From Flammula alnicola (Eukaryota; Basidiomycota; Agaricomycetes; Agaricales; Strophariaceae): a stretch of DNA of 64,000 nucleotides. The notes under the pieces were generated by a model. It was not told the DNA's origin, ran no database searches, and saw nothing but the letters and a program-made list of their open reading frames with translations. The DNA is taken from positions 186,001-250,000 of the forward strand of contig JADNRV010000045.1 in the NCBI GenBank assembly GCA_015499995.1. The letters are read 5' to 3'. This document shows positions 26,160 through 37,334 of this stretch, piece after piece. Numbering within the stretch: position 1 is the stretch's first letter; the number at the start of each line of letters is the position of its first letter. A program made the translations under genes and the position numbers.

Positions 26160-26760
26160 ACCAGCCGTCGTTGGGTGTCCTCCATGAGCGTGTGTGAAAA
26201 TGCTTTGTAATAGGTAACTTTAAATTTGGAGGCACACCCAACGACGGCTGGCAAAAGATGTCAGCCACAGCCGTGGGAATTGCTGATAAACACGCACATT
26301 TGCTCTCAAATCTGGCCCAACGACGGCTGGCAAAAGATGTCAGCCACAGCCGTGTGAAATTGCTGACAAACACACCTACCTCAGTGAAAGTAACATTGAA
26401 AACAAAATCCCTGAAGGTCAAGAAAGCAGATAAAAATAAAGACGTGCACTCAATGTGCTCACATACATGTCTGGAGCCTTCAAGATTTTTTGTTGTGCTA
26501 AGAATGTGAAATGGCTGATGTACAAGCCAGATTCTGACCGGAAACTGTCCTCTTAGGTGATATCTCTTCAATGGATGAAGACTGGGGCCCGGAAAAAATT
26601 GTAATCAATGGAGGGTGAATTTAAGTACCCTCCCATGTACTTTTATGAATTTTGCAGATGTTTCTGACTTGAAGGGAGGAGGGACGGGGTGTACCTCCAA
26701 ATTTAAAGTTACCTATTACAAAGCATTTTCACACACGCTCAATGGAGGACGACGGCTGGT
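26160..26760. mobile_element. Foldback MITE with about 70-bp terminal inverted repeats and TA target site
   Basis: 601 bp between TA dinucleotides at 26158-26159 and 26761-26762. The left arm (26160 to about 26235, beginning ACCAGCCGTCG) is repeated inverted at 26691-26760, with only a 7-base difference and a few mismatches. Inside, a unit of about 79 bp starting CCCAACGACGGCTGG occurs twice in direct orientation (26237 and 26316). The first 92 bp (26160-26251) also form a smaller hairpin with 17-bp arms, so elements or ends appear nested. TA duplication suggests a Tc1/mariner-like origin. No transposase ORF. Confidence 0.75.
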
Positions 26761-26873
26761 TAGGAGCCTGGTCTACAGACTTAAGTGCTACTCGACTACA
26801 GGGAAGGTAGGACGGTTAGTGGAGATGTTCTTCGCTGTACATATATATCACATCATAGTGGTCCCTTCAAAAC

Positions 26874-29223
26874 TCAGGTGGTGAGTTCTGTATCCTCGAT
26901 ACGCGATGTAACTTGTGCCATGGAAGGTCTACAAGATGCTTCCTTGTGCCAGCAGTTTTGCATGAGATCCCACAAAGCATCCGACAGCCAGGGGGCTACT
27001 GCTTCTTCCCTAGGTCGCGAAGGCGTCTTTTTGAGGACGATAATGCCGTGGATGACAGCCGCATCTCGCTTGATATCCGAATAGGGATGTTTACCGGTTA
27101 ACAACTCGAGAATAGCCATGGCATACGAGTAAGTGTCTGCCTCCATAGTTGGTGCCTTGCCTTCTATCAACTCTGGAGCTAGCCATCGAGCACTGCCGCC
27201 CGCTGTCAAGGTCGCAGATGCACTTCTCTCCGTGACTTCTTCGATGACTTTCGACATTCCAAAGTCGCATATGCAAGCTTCGCCCTGTTCAAATGATGTT
27301 AGAACGGAAGTGCATAAGTAACACAGATTTTTACTTGTATCGAAACAAGAATGTTGGCCTATGCATGGGTCAGTACAAGGCGTTCTAGGTGCTTAACAAC
27401 GAATAAACGCACACATTTCACTAAAAATCAATCAGACATGTTAATCCTATATAGAAATAGCTTACTTACTATTCCCATGAATTATTTTCTTGGAGTGAAG
27501 ATACTCCAAGCCTTGCGCCGCTCCACAAATCTTTAGATGCAGGGTAAGGAATGCGCATCAAAAGACGAAAGGAAGAAATTGTATGCATACTAGGCGGATG
27601 CGGTTCGCGTCCGCGTGAACTTTGACGTAGCTGAACAGCTTTTAGAAAACCTTGAAAAAAGAGTGTAGATTGTACTTGCTCAAGAACATTCCCGTTCTCT
27701 TGCCATGGAGATACCTGCGCAGTTCTTTGAGAAAAACATTTAAACGTGTCAGATACACGAAACCTTACCATATGGATGTGTTGCCCAAGGTCAGTCACTA
27801 TTCCATAGAATGGAAGGATATGATCATTCTTCAGTTCCGCCCACATCTTGATTTCGTTCTCGAAACGCTATTGCAAATTTCAAAGAGCAGTCTATTAGAG
27901 AGTATATCTGAATCCACGCACCTTCTTTGCTCTGGGATCTGTTGCTCTGACGTTTCTCAATGCTTTGAGTGCAACCTGAAGGCACTTCATACAAATTTCA
28001 ATGATAGCAAAGGCGAGATTCACGTACCCTTTCTGCCTCGAGCCACATGCCAATCCAAATATCGCTGTAGGTTCCGCCAGCAACAGCCAAATCTCCATTC
28101 CGAGTTACTTCTCCATTCAAGATCTTGATAGTAGGTGGTATTCCGGTCTCTCGATGTAAATTAATCAACCCTCTCTGATACTGTAGATATCGTTGGCTGT
28201 CGCGGACTTCAGGGACTTGGGAGGAGGATCTGCGGGTGGGGGTATCCATCTCGTTCATTCGAGTTTCGCGGAGATGACGCAGTTCCTGTGTGAGAAATCT
28301 GTCAGTGTGGTATTGACGCAAAGGAGTGATGCTTGTATACTTACTTCTTGTCCTGCGGCCATGATTTGTTCAGCCACATGTTGACCCGCATTCTGCATTT
28401 CGATGACGCTCTGCGTTTCTGAGTTAACGGTCAAAACGCGGTATACGAGGTCCTGCATTTCAACCGCGTTACTCTTGATGGTTTCCATCATATCACGCTG
28501 TGCAGATTGCATAGCGATATTCGCGCTATTGGAAGCTTGAGAACTCATCCTTAGATGCAAGCATACACATACTTTATCTACAAAGCTTCAGTGATGCCTC
28601 GAGAAAAACATAAGGATACATACGTGGAATAAACTCATCGCTGTATTGAGCTCGGCGTCGCAGCGGTCGAGACCGTCCCTGATCTCATTATTCTTAACTA
28701 TTGAATGAATATGTCAGGAAACAAGGGGCAGAAGCATCAGATCATGAACGCAATCACTGTATGTCATGACAGAATTGTAGCTTGACCATGTTCTCGTCCG
28801 TTTCTGAATTTTCTCCAGCACTCTGTGCATGCTCTGGAATCAGTACAAGTCCCGGGATATATAAAGGTCTGGGACGCGACTCACGGAACGAGCTGGTCTG
28901 TAATTTGTTGCATCTCCGTGCCCTCCATGTTGGAGGCTTGTTCGCTGATGGTACTTAGGATCTGAACGCATCTAATCGAAAGTTGCTTTGACTTTTTCTA
29001 TACAGAGGTTATCAGATTTCTTGGTGTTGATGGAAAACCTCCTGCCTGCCAAGCTCCATACGGATAGTACTGTACGAGGAAAACATACCTTGTGGACTCT
29101 GATATCGTCACAAGTGTTGACGATATCTTGAACGATGATCCCCGCCGTTCCTGCGAAGGGGACGCCAGATACTGATCCTGCGATGTTTAGCGCCGTACCG
29201 GCAGCTCCAAGAGTTCGCAGCAT
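26874..29223 (-). CDS. MLKL-like protein: four-helix N-domain plus kinase-fold domain with altered catalytic loop
   Basis: Start ATG 29221-29223. A Gly/Ala-rich hydrophobic first helix (LGAAGTALNIAGSVSGVPFA) is followed by helices KKKSKQLSIRCVQIL, MEGTEMQQITDQLV, VLEKIQKRTRTWSSYN and NNEIRDGLDRCDAELNTAM. This is the pattern of the MLKL N-terminal four-helix domain, and it matches the same region of the neighbouring gene. A coiled linker leads to a TKL-type kinase fold: GGTYSDIWIGMW, VALKALRN (beta-3 Lys kept), GLEYLHSKKIIHGN, ICDFGMSK, RWLAPELI, ending DTELTT with TGA at 26874-26876. The catalytic-loop Asp of HGD/HRD is Asn (AAT at 27471-27473), and the loop is completed by an 8-base microexon (27413-27420). 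MLKL itself is a pseudokinase that permeabilises membranes; a cell-death role here is inferred. The junction after MSLFH is uncertain. Confidence 0.82.
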
Positions 29224-29463
29224 GTCGGCTTAGGCAGCCCGTTTAATGCAAGGATGGATTCGCAATAAGTAGCAGACAGGGTACAGAGAGAGAACACATA
29301 TAGGACGGAGGCGCCCATGATAGGATGGCAGCTGCACGTGTGAACCAGCAGATGGGAGTTGTACAACACCCAGACATATAAATATGGCAACAATCGTTCG
29401 CTCTTTATATCTGTGTACCTACACAATCCTCTACTTCCTAGACGCGCCACTCTTATTTAAATA
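29224..29463. promoter_or_regulatory. Divergent promoter (MLKL-like gene / ING protein)
   Basis: 240 bases between divergent start codons, with no ORF. It is mixed sequence containing CACGTG (29335-29340) and a TTATTTAAATAA stretch directly before the ING ATG. Confidence 0.4.
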
Positions 29464-30911
29464 ATGTCGCCGCGTAAACGTAGACGGGATCAAGCCTTTC
29501 CCGATGATGAAGAGATGGAAACAGAAACGCATCCTACTGAAGAAGACACAGCTCTCAGCGATAAACAGAGGGCAGAGAAGGAACAGGAGATTTGGGATGC
29601 TATCCGAGAGGCTCATTACGAAGGTTAGAAGAAGGACGTTGGATACAGCGCCTTATTGACCTGTTTGTACCGTGGTCATGCAGCTATTGAACAGTTGCCC
29701 TTGACGTTGCAGAGACAACTCTCGCTCATGCTTAAACTAGACCAACAAAGTTTCAGTAAGTACTTTGAAATTACAGTTTTTATGAAAATTCACTGATATA
29801 ATTTGAGCAGCTTTAACTGCCCGCCTACTTCCAACGTTGCAAAGGTACATTAAGCAACGTCGGGCAATGGCTGGAATTTCTGAACATGAACATCAAGCAG
29901 AAGCCACAGATGAACAAGCTTCTACCTCAAGTCCAATAGGAGATGCGCATTTTCCTCCGTCTGCTCCTCCTAATGGACGTTTGAATGGGAGTGGAAGCTT
30001 GGCTCTTGACACTCCTTCAAGGGGACGTAGTAACGGGGAGTCTCGCTCTTCTCCGAGGACTCCAACACCTGGGTCTGTGCCTCCAGAACTCCAGAAGGCA
30101 CCAGAAACAACAAGGGAGCTAGTGTCGCACGTTGCATGGATGTCAGAAGAACTGTTACGTGCATCTCAGGAGAAAGTCAATCTTGCTCAAACGAACCATG
30201 ACTCGGTAGGATGTTTCCCTCTGGAGGCATAGGAAGAGAACTGACGCGACGTATTACCAGGTGGAGAGACACATTCGCCTCCTGGACCAAGCCATTAAGG
30301 AGCAAGAAGCATCTTTAGCCATGGACAAGTCCCGTTCAACTGCTCGTGCGGCTGTACATCTTCCTGAGTTGGTTGTTCCAGAGTGGCCTCGGAAGAATCG
30401 CAATACGTATATCACTGACGATGGCTTGGATGGCATAGACGGAGACCAAGCCATCTTCGTGACCGAAACTCAAACAGAGCATCTGAAAGGGTCGCAACGT
30501 GCTTCTAAAAAGAAAGGAAAGGAAAGGAACAAAATAGAACAGGATGATCAAGCCAAAGATTCCGCCTCATTGACAATTACACTACCGGCTGCTACTCAGC
30601 AGGGTGAGGAGAGTGCTGTTCAGCCAAATGAGGAGTTGTACTGTTATTGCAATCGGGTTTCGTTTGGACAAGTGAGTCGTTGTACCACTACCAATGTTTA
30701 GTTGCAGTCAAGCTCATGTATAATTTAGATGATAGCCTGCGATAACGAGTCTTGCGAGCGTGAATGGGTTCGTGTCGTTGCTTCTGTGCAGAGCCTTCCC
30801 TCAAGCTGACCTCACTGGAATATATAATAGTTTCATCTGGGTTGTGTTGGGCTGACGGAAATTCCGGAGGGAGAATGGTATTGTGAAGATTGTAGAGTTG
30901 ATGAAATATGA
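29464..30911 (+). CDS. ING-family PHD-finger protein (chromatin reader)
   Basis: Subunit-type protein of histone acetyltransferase or deacetylase complexes that reads H3K4me3. ATG at 29464 (MSPRKRRRDQAF). The N-terminal helical ING part includes IEQLPLTLQRQLSLMLKLDQQS. A Ser/Pro-rich middle follows, and ERHIRLLDQAIKEQEASL completes the coiled region. The C-terminal PHD finger has the Cys4-His-Cys3 order: LYCYCNRVSFGQMIACDNES, CEREWFHLGCVGL and GEWYCEDC. One PHD exon is only 39 bases (ATGATAGCC..TGG). Stop TGA at 30909-30911. Closest in type to yeast Yng1/Yng2 and animal ING proteins; paralogue not resolved. Confidence 0.9.
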
Positions 30912-31036
30912 ACACGGGCTTCGTTTTATTGTACTTGAGTATGCGGACTTTAGTGGAGAAGGGTATACAACACTCAATTAATACAAGGGCACAATTCCTG
31001 TCTTAAAAATACAATATGATATGTATGTATGTAACA

Positions 31037-32815
31037 TCACTCAGAGATGACCCGCATGTTCAGCTTGTTCGCCAGAGTTTCCATATAGACGTCTAGGAAT
31101 ATATGGACTTATTAATTGGATTGCTAGGCAAGGGGAAACTTGCCTACCTGTCTCATGTCGCAGCTTCCAGTATTCTGCAAGCAATTCGTTGAGCTCTGCT
31201 TCGCTCTTCTTGAGATGCTCGTTCGTCTGACAGGCAGACGAGTGTTTTCAATGGCAGAAGGATGCAGTATAGCCGTCATGCTCACGTTTGCCTCCACTTT
31301 GTTTGCTTCACCGCGCACTTCTTCAATCTGCTTATCGTTTTCTCGTCTCTCCACCACCATCTCGTCATACTCCTGTTGTAGACGTTCAATCGTTTTTTGA
31401 CTCGATAATTTCTTGTCCTCGGCATGCTTCTGTGCCCTCTCAAGCTTGAGTTTTGAGTTGGCAAGTTGGTCGTTGACGCGCTTGTTTTTCATGAGAGTTC
31501 AGATGACATTAACAAAGATAATAATAGGCCCGCACCTCTTGTCGTAATCGCAGTTCATTCCTTTCAATCACTTTCTCGTCGAGAAGGTCTCGTAGTTGTG
31601 CAAGGTCCTTTTGCGAAACCTCGAGAGATTGGACTTCTCGTTCTATTGTCTGAATTTGTTCGATGCATCCGCGAACATCCTATCATAGTGATAAGGAAAG
31701 GAACTAGGGCTTTGCAGTGACATGAAAAACTTTACTTTCTCAATGTTGTGAAGTGCATTGATCTTTGCTTGAAGATCACGAGCCTTAGCTTCGTGCATGG
31801 CCACCGTCTTCTTATCTTCCATGGCAGTAGTTGACATGATTGAGATGGTCTTCTTTATTCGTTCCGGAGACTGGACAATTCGTGCCCGAGTGCGAGTGAT
31901 AGCGTCTTCGACACTTTTTATCTCTCCATTAAGGGCTTCCTGTTAGGGCAAAAAAAAAATTTAAGGTAATTGACATCATAGAAATAGACGATACCTGCCT
32001 TTCGATTCATGAGCTCGTTTCTATCCGCCTTGTATTGTTCAACATCTCGGACTGCTTTCGCTTGAGCATCCTTCGTCACGAACATAGTATTTGTTAACGT
32101 CGTGTTGTCTCCGTTGAGCTGGTCAGATATAGGTTTGTCTTTGGCAATGCGAGCGCTACAAAAGCACTGTAAGTAAGCACTGCGACACATCAAACTTAGA
32201 CGTACTTTAGGTCATCAAATTTCTGTTGAATTTCATTCAGTTGATCCACTACATCATTGCGTTGTACGATGAGAGCATCTGAGCGCTCCCTGAGGTCTGT
32301 AAGGAAAGCATCGCAGTATTGTTCCGTGAATTTGACGAAGTTGATGAAAGCTGAAAGTAAAACGATGGTGCGCTCGCGTTCTGGGCTAAATAGATCCCTT
32401 GAATTGAAGTCCTCGACTCGAGCGGCTTTGGCGAAACGTATGCTGGAGAATATTAGAGTCATGTTATTCTATTCAATCATAGAGAATCACTCACAGATGG
32501 TATAAAATAATATTGCTGGTCAGAGCCGACGCGTAGAGATCCTATATTATCCATTAGTGTTAGACAAGGTACGATGAGAATTTGTCTAGCACACACCTTG
32601 TCCTCTGATTGTGATGCATTCAAGGCATTCTGTACCGGATCTCTGAGGGAGTCGTGGTTCAGATCTGTGACCTGCTGGAGACAAGCGCAGTAAACGCCCT
32701 CCACGAAATCTGGCGTGGGTGTTTTGAGTTGTTCTGGGCTGACTGAGATGCCCCAACCTGCGAGGGCATTTATGATGTCTGGTATAGACATCTGGGGGAA
32801 AATGCTTTTCGCCAT
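31037..32815 (-). CDS. NUF2: Kinetochore protein Nuf2
   Basis: Subunit of the Ndc80 complex that links kinetochores to spindle microtubules. ATG at 32813-32815. The N-terminal calponin-homology-like domain starts MAKSIFPQMSIPDIINALAG and contains ERERTIVLLSAFINFVKFTE. The remainder is coiled coil (QKFDDLK, KAVRDVEQYKADRNELMNRK, KTIERLQQEYDEMVVER). The last exons read TNEHLKKSEAELNELLAEYW, KLRHETD and VYMETLANKLNMRVISE, with stop TGA at 31037-31039. The overall length of about 460 residues is normal for Nuf2. It is divergent from the RecQ gene; their 251-base promoter has MCB-type hexamers, fitting cell-cycle expression. Confidence 0.9.
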
Positions 32816-33066
32816 GTTCGAGTTAGCCAGTTAAAATGTCCTGTGGCAAAGGGGTAAGTGTTTAAATTTTTATGCGAAGCAGAAGATAGAGTACAATAAG
32901 CAGGTTGCAAGTTGGTTGTAAGTATTAAAGTGGAATTTGACGCGATGATCACATGACCGACGCGTCTGTCACAACCAAGTGGCAAGTTTACTAACGCCGA
33001 CGGTCCGAGGTCGACCACTGTACGCGACCATCGAGAGGCCTACGGTACATTTCCACTTAGTTCTAC
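32816..33066. promoter_or_regulatory. Shared NUF2/RecQ promoter with MCB-type elements
   Basis: 251 bases between divergent starts. It contains ACGCGT at 32960-32965 plus ACGCGA at 32940-32945 and 33022-33027. These are sites of the MBF/SBF type that drive G1/S genes in other fungi. Both flanking genes act in chromosome duplication or segregation. Motifs are seen; regulation is inferred. Confidence 0.5.
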
Positions 33067-36000
33067 ATGCAGCGACTCTTTTCGCTCCCCCATACTCAAG
33101 AATATGTCAGGTACTCCTCCATTTCTTTTCCTAAAGCAGAGGCAGTTGTTCATCGCTTCGTGTTAGGTTCCCTTTCTGCTAAAGCATCCACATCGACAAG
33201 CATCAAAGTATGCGGATCATGGTTTTCTTTGCATCTATTTTCAACCCAATTTGTTTGCAGACTTCGAAGTTCAAGCCAGCTATAGTTGCCCTGTCGAAGC
33301 AAGAACCATGTTTGTTTTATTTTGGGTTGCTGTAAATGAACCATACTCACCATTTTACACAGCTCGTCGACCTGCATTACCGGCATTTTGTACCCCAGGA
33401 TTTCACGTTCCGAAAGCTCAACCTCACATCCAGACGAGACCTGAAGTAGTCTATATATCAAGTGACTCGGCCCCATCTACGCCTGGCCGAAATGCTGTCA
33501 AGCGGGATTCATCGGGATTTTCCATTCCTGATGAGCTTTCGCCTCCGTCAAAGCGATTAAAAGCATCTCTAACCGAAGACAAGGAAAATATCTTCCGTGC
33601 CTCTTCCAAACCGAATGTCAACAGCGACGTCCAGCCGAGGCGACAGTCCGCTCAGGAGAAGACCGCCAAGTATTCCGATCTCGCGGCTGTAAGTAATCTC
33701 CATGTCCCTAGTCTGCATGTCTCTAACATTCTCCAGAAATCGCCAGATACCCTTAAGCAACATCAGATATATTGCCTCGGCCTGCGAAACTACTTTGCGG
33801 AGGAATGTCTTGCATTTCATACTGGTCGTGACACCGAGAAAGATATGGTTCTTGTTGAGGAGATTAGGCAAATTTATTCCACTTTTTCTAAAATGCACTC
33901 TCTGATTCCAGTTGATCAGAGAGCTCATTCGCATTCGGCTGCAGGAGATCGAGAAAGATCTTCAAACTCGACGGCAAATCAATGCTCCTCCTGGGACAGA
34001 CAACACGCCACCAACCCCCATTAAAAACGGAAACCTTAGATCTCATACCGAACTTCCTTCCTCCAACGCAATTGCATCTCACCAGAATCTTCCGGATATT
34101 GCTCAACACACCATCCCAACCCTAGATCGCGTTAATAACAGCACTGACGGGCCCGCAAGCGACGACGATTATTGGCAAGGAATGGAAGATATACCCATGC
34201 ATGATGCGACAGCCACGATCGCTTCTGGTTCAAGTAAAAGAACATCCTCTAAAACAGCCCAATCGAATAATGCCGGGGCACTTATTTCAAGCCCACACTA
34301 CCCCGAAATAATCCGCCAGCTCCGCAGCATTTTTATGCTCTCGGAATTTCGCACCAATCAGCTCGAGGCAGTCACGGCCGCATTGGAGGGTAAGGACGTT
34401 TTTGTTCTTATGCCTACAGGCGGGGGAAAGTCTCTTTGCTATCAGCTACCTGCCATATGTAGCACTGGAAAGACAAAAGGCGTCACTATCGTCGTCTCGC
34501 CTTTGCTCGCTCTTATGAAAGACCAGGTGGAAAGCCTCACGAACAAGAACATTGATGCTCTTCTCTCCAATTCCGAGACAGTGGGGGATTGGCAGCGATT
34601 AGTTGTCGGCAATCGCAAACCCAGCTTGTGGTATCTCACACCTGAAAAACTGCGGGACAACCCAAAAATCGACCAGATACTGTCCAAACTGTACCAGGGC
34701 GAGAATCTGGCGCGCTTCGTGATTGACGAGGCGCACTGTATCTCTACATGGGGCCAGGACTTTCGAGATGCCGTAAGTATATCTATAGCCATTTCTTCCT
34801 GAATGAATTCAAATCTAACGTTGAGCAGTACACTGCACTAGGCTCGCTGCGCGATAAATATCCATCCGTGCCGATAATGGCACTCACTGCAACTGCAAAT
34901 CAGCGTACTGTGGCTGATATCATCACACAGCTGAAATTACGACCCGATCGTGCATCTTTCACTCAGTCCTTCAATCGAACCAACCTAAATTATATTGTTC
35001 GAGTCAAGAAAGGCACCCCCATAAATGAAATGGTTACTTTCATCAACACGAATCATAAAGGACAAGCAGGTGTTATTTACTGCACGGCTCGGCATACGTG
35101 CGAAAGCGTTGCGAATACTTTGCGAGAGAGGGGGGTCAATGCCGCCCACTTTCATGCAGGAATGGCGACGGCAGAGAAGGATCAAACAGTGCGTGATTGG
35201 CAAAGTGGCACAGTCCCAGTAATTGTTGCTACTGTAAGTCCTCTCTTCATTGCTCCTGATATGAAGTTAACGTCATTGGTACAGATCGCTTTTGGCATGG
35301 GCATAGACAAGGCAGACGGTTCGATTCCACTTCCTTGCTCATGTCCAAAGAAATTCAATCTCATGGTATTCCTGCAGTTCGATATGTTATTCACTACGAT
35401 ATGCCCAAGTCTCTATCTGGGTAAGGAACTTCATCCTATGTATTGCACGGGCTGCATCTTGATACATTTTGATAGTTATTACCAAGAAACAGGCCGAGCA
35501 GGTCGTGATGGTAAACCTGCAGACTGCCTGATGTGTATGTATAACCATATTTTATGCATTTTATTGTCGATTAACGTCCAACAGTTTACTCGGGCAGTGA
35601 CCTGCACAAATTGCGAAATCAAATCCGCAAGACAGAAGGAGCAACAGAAGAAAGCATGAAAAGGCAAGAAACTGCCGTCGAAGAGGTTTTCCAATTTTGC
35701 AGGAAGACCTCAGTATGTCGTCGCGTGCAAATTCTGCGTCATTTCGATGAAGATTTTGACAAGAAAGATTGTGCTGAGAATTGCGACACGTGCAAAAATC
35801 CCAGCAATACTGTACCACGGGACGTGACGGTTCATGTTCGAGATATCATAACGCTTGTGCGGCGCCTTGTTCATGACGATGGCGAGAAGGTCACCTTCGC
35901 CCAGATTGGAGCCATCCTGCGGGGGTCCAACACGGCTGAAGTCCGCAAGAAACAATTCAACCAGTTGCTAGAATACGGTTCATGCTCGACCTTGTCAAAG

Positions 36001-37133
36001 GACCTACTAGAACTTATCTTTGACGAGCTCCTTTTCCTCAAACTAATCACGAAGGTTGCAACTAAAAACGCCAGTGGTTTCCATACAGAATATCTTGATG
36101 TACGTCATTGCTCCTTCCACTACAGTCGAAGTCTAACCTCTCTATTATCATTCAGCTCGGCGAGGCTGCCGACCCATTCATGGACGAGAATCAAACAGTA
36201 GTCTTGGATTGTCATCCTAATACATCAGGAAAAGAGCCAAAACAGCGAAAGAAGGCGACAGCGGTTGGGGACTCTATTAGTGCTCCTGTGCGCTCTAGGA
36301 AAGGGAAGAAGAAGGCTACTATCGAAGACGACCCAATCGAAGATGTCTACGATGATTTGTATGACATGAATGACTTGGACCTCGCCCATTTGGACGACAT
36401 TCCTTCGCTCAACGCTTCCTCGTACTCTGTTGGTCAGAGCTCCATGTCCATGGCATCAACCATACAGGCCTCTTCATCGACAATAGTAACAAGAGCAAAG
36501 GCAATATCATCATTGACTCATGCGGAAAGCGATCCTGAAGAGACATTGTACAAGAAGATGCTAGCTCTTCGCAATGAGGTAAATCTCAAGGCTTTAATTA
36601 TTTAACGCATTTCTTGACGTTATTTTCAAGATAATGATAGAGCAGAACCTTGACGAAGAAGAGGTTTTCGAAGACGTAGTCTTGCAATACCTAAGCCTTA
36701 CGTGTCCATGTGGTATGTCCTTTACTCAGTCCGTCAGTTGTCGTTCTGATGATTTATTTTTGTAGACTACAATTCTTTCAAGAAGGAGTTATTAAGCAGT
36801 GTTGACAGGGAAGGACCCGAATCGGTTGAGTATGCGAATACCAAGTGGACCCAGTTCGGTCAACGGTTCCTCCAACTCTGCATCCGTCACAAGACAGGAT
36901 CCATTGGCATGAAGTTTGTCCTACCTGTAACGTCTACGGTTTTGGACATGAAATTGATGGATTTGCTCTGTTACAGCACGCCGAAACCTGCGCCTCAGGC
37001 AGTGAGCCCCGCTGCCTTGCTCCATTCGCGGTATGATTACCAACCACCTGCACACCTGAGCTCCAAATCGGTGTCGACACCAACCGCTGCTCCGAAGTCC
37101 AAGTCCAAGTTTAAACCCGCGCTGCCGTCTTGA
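33067..37133 (+). CDS. RecQ-family DNA helicase (Sgs1/Rqh1/BLM type)
   Basis: ATP-dependent 3'-5' helicase for recombination and replication-fork repair. The helicase core is complete: FRTNQLEAVTAALEGKDVFV, motif I MPTGGGKSLCYQLPA, Ia VVSPLLALMKDQ, II DEAHCISTWGQDFR, III ALTATAN, IV GVIYCTARHTCESV, V AFGMGIDKADVRYVIHYDMP, VI YYQETGRAGRDGKPADC. The zinc-binding Cys set (CRRVQILRHFDEDF, DCAENCDTCKNP) and a winged-helix RQC region follow. The N-terminus of about 330 residues is disordered. Start at 33067 is the first ATG of a frame that splices in phase; an alternative ATG lies at 33103. Around 33840-33930 the frame is continuous only if a 58-67-base intron with a weak donor ends at CCAG (33911); a one-base error is the alternative. 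Stop TGA 37131-37133. A clear HRDC domain is not seen; only a short LYKKMLALRNE remnant-like segment is. Confidence 0.9.
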
Positions 37134-37334
37134 TTCATCAACTTCTTCCTAATCATAACAGAGGTCTTGTTTCATTTGGTTAACTAGAATCCTATGTGCT
37201 GTGCATGCTGCGCAATATCGCTTTTTTCTTCATGTACATATCATTCATTATACATATACTATCCCACTTTATATGCACACAGCGACAACTCTATCTTCAT
37301 GTAACTAGCCCTACTTTCACGTAATCCAGATCTG

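Noticed and set aside
26254..26509. 83-codon frame on + inside the foldback MITE
   Set aside because: It overlaps the internal direct repeats and has no protein-like conservation.
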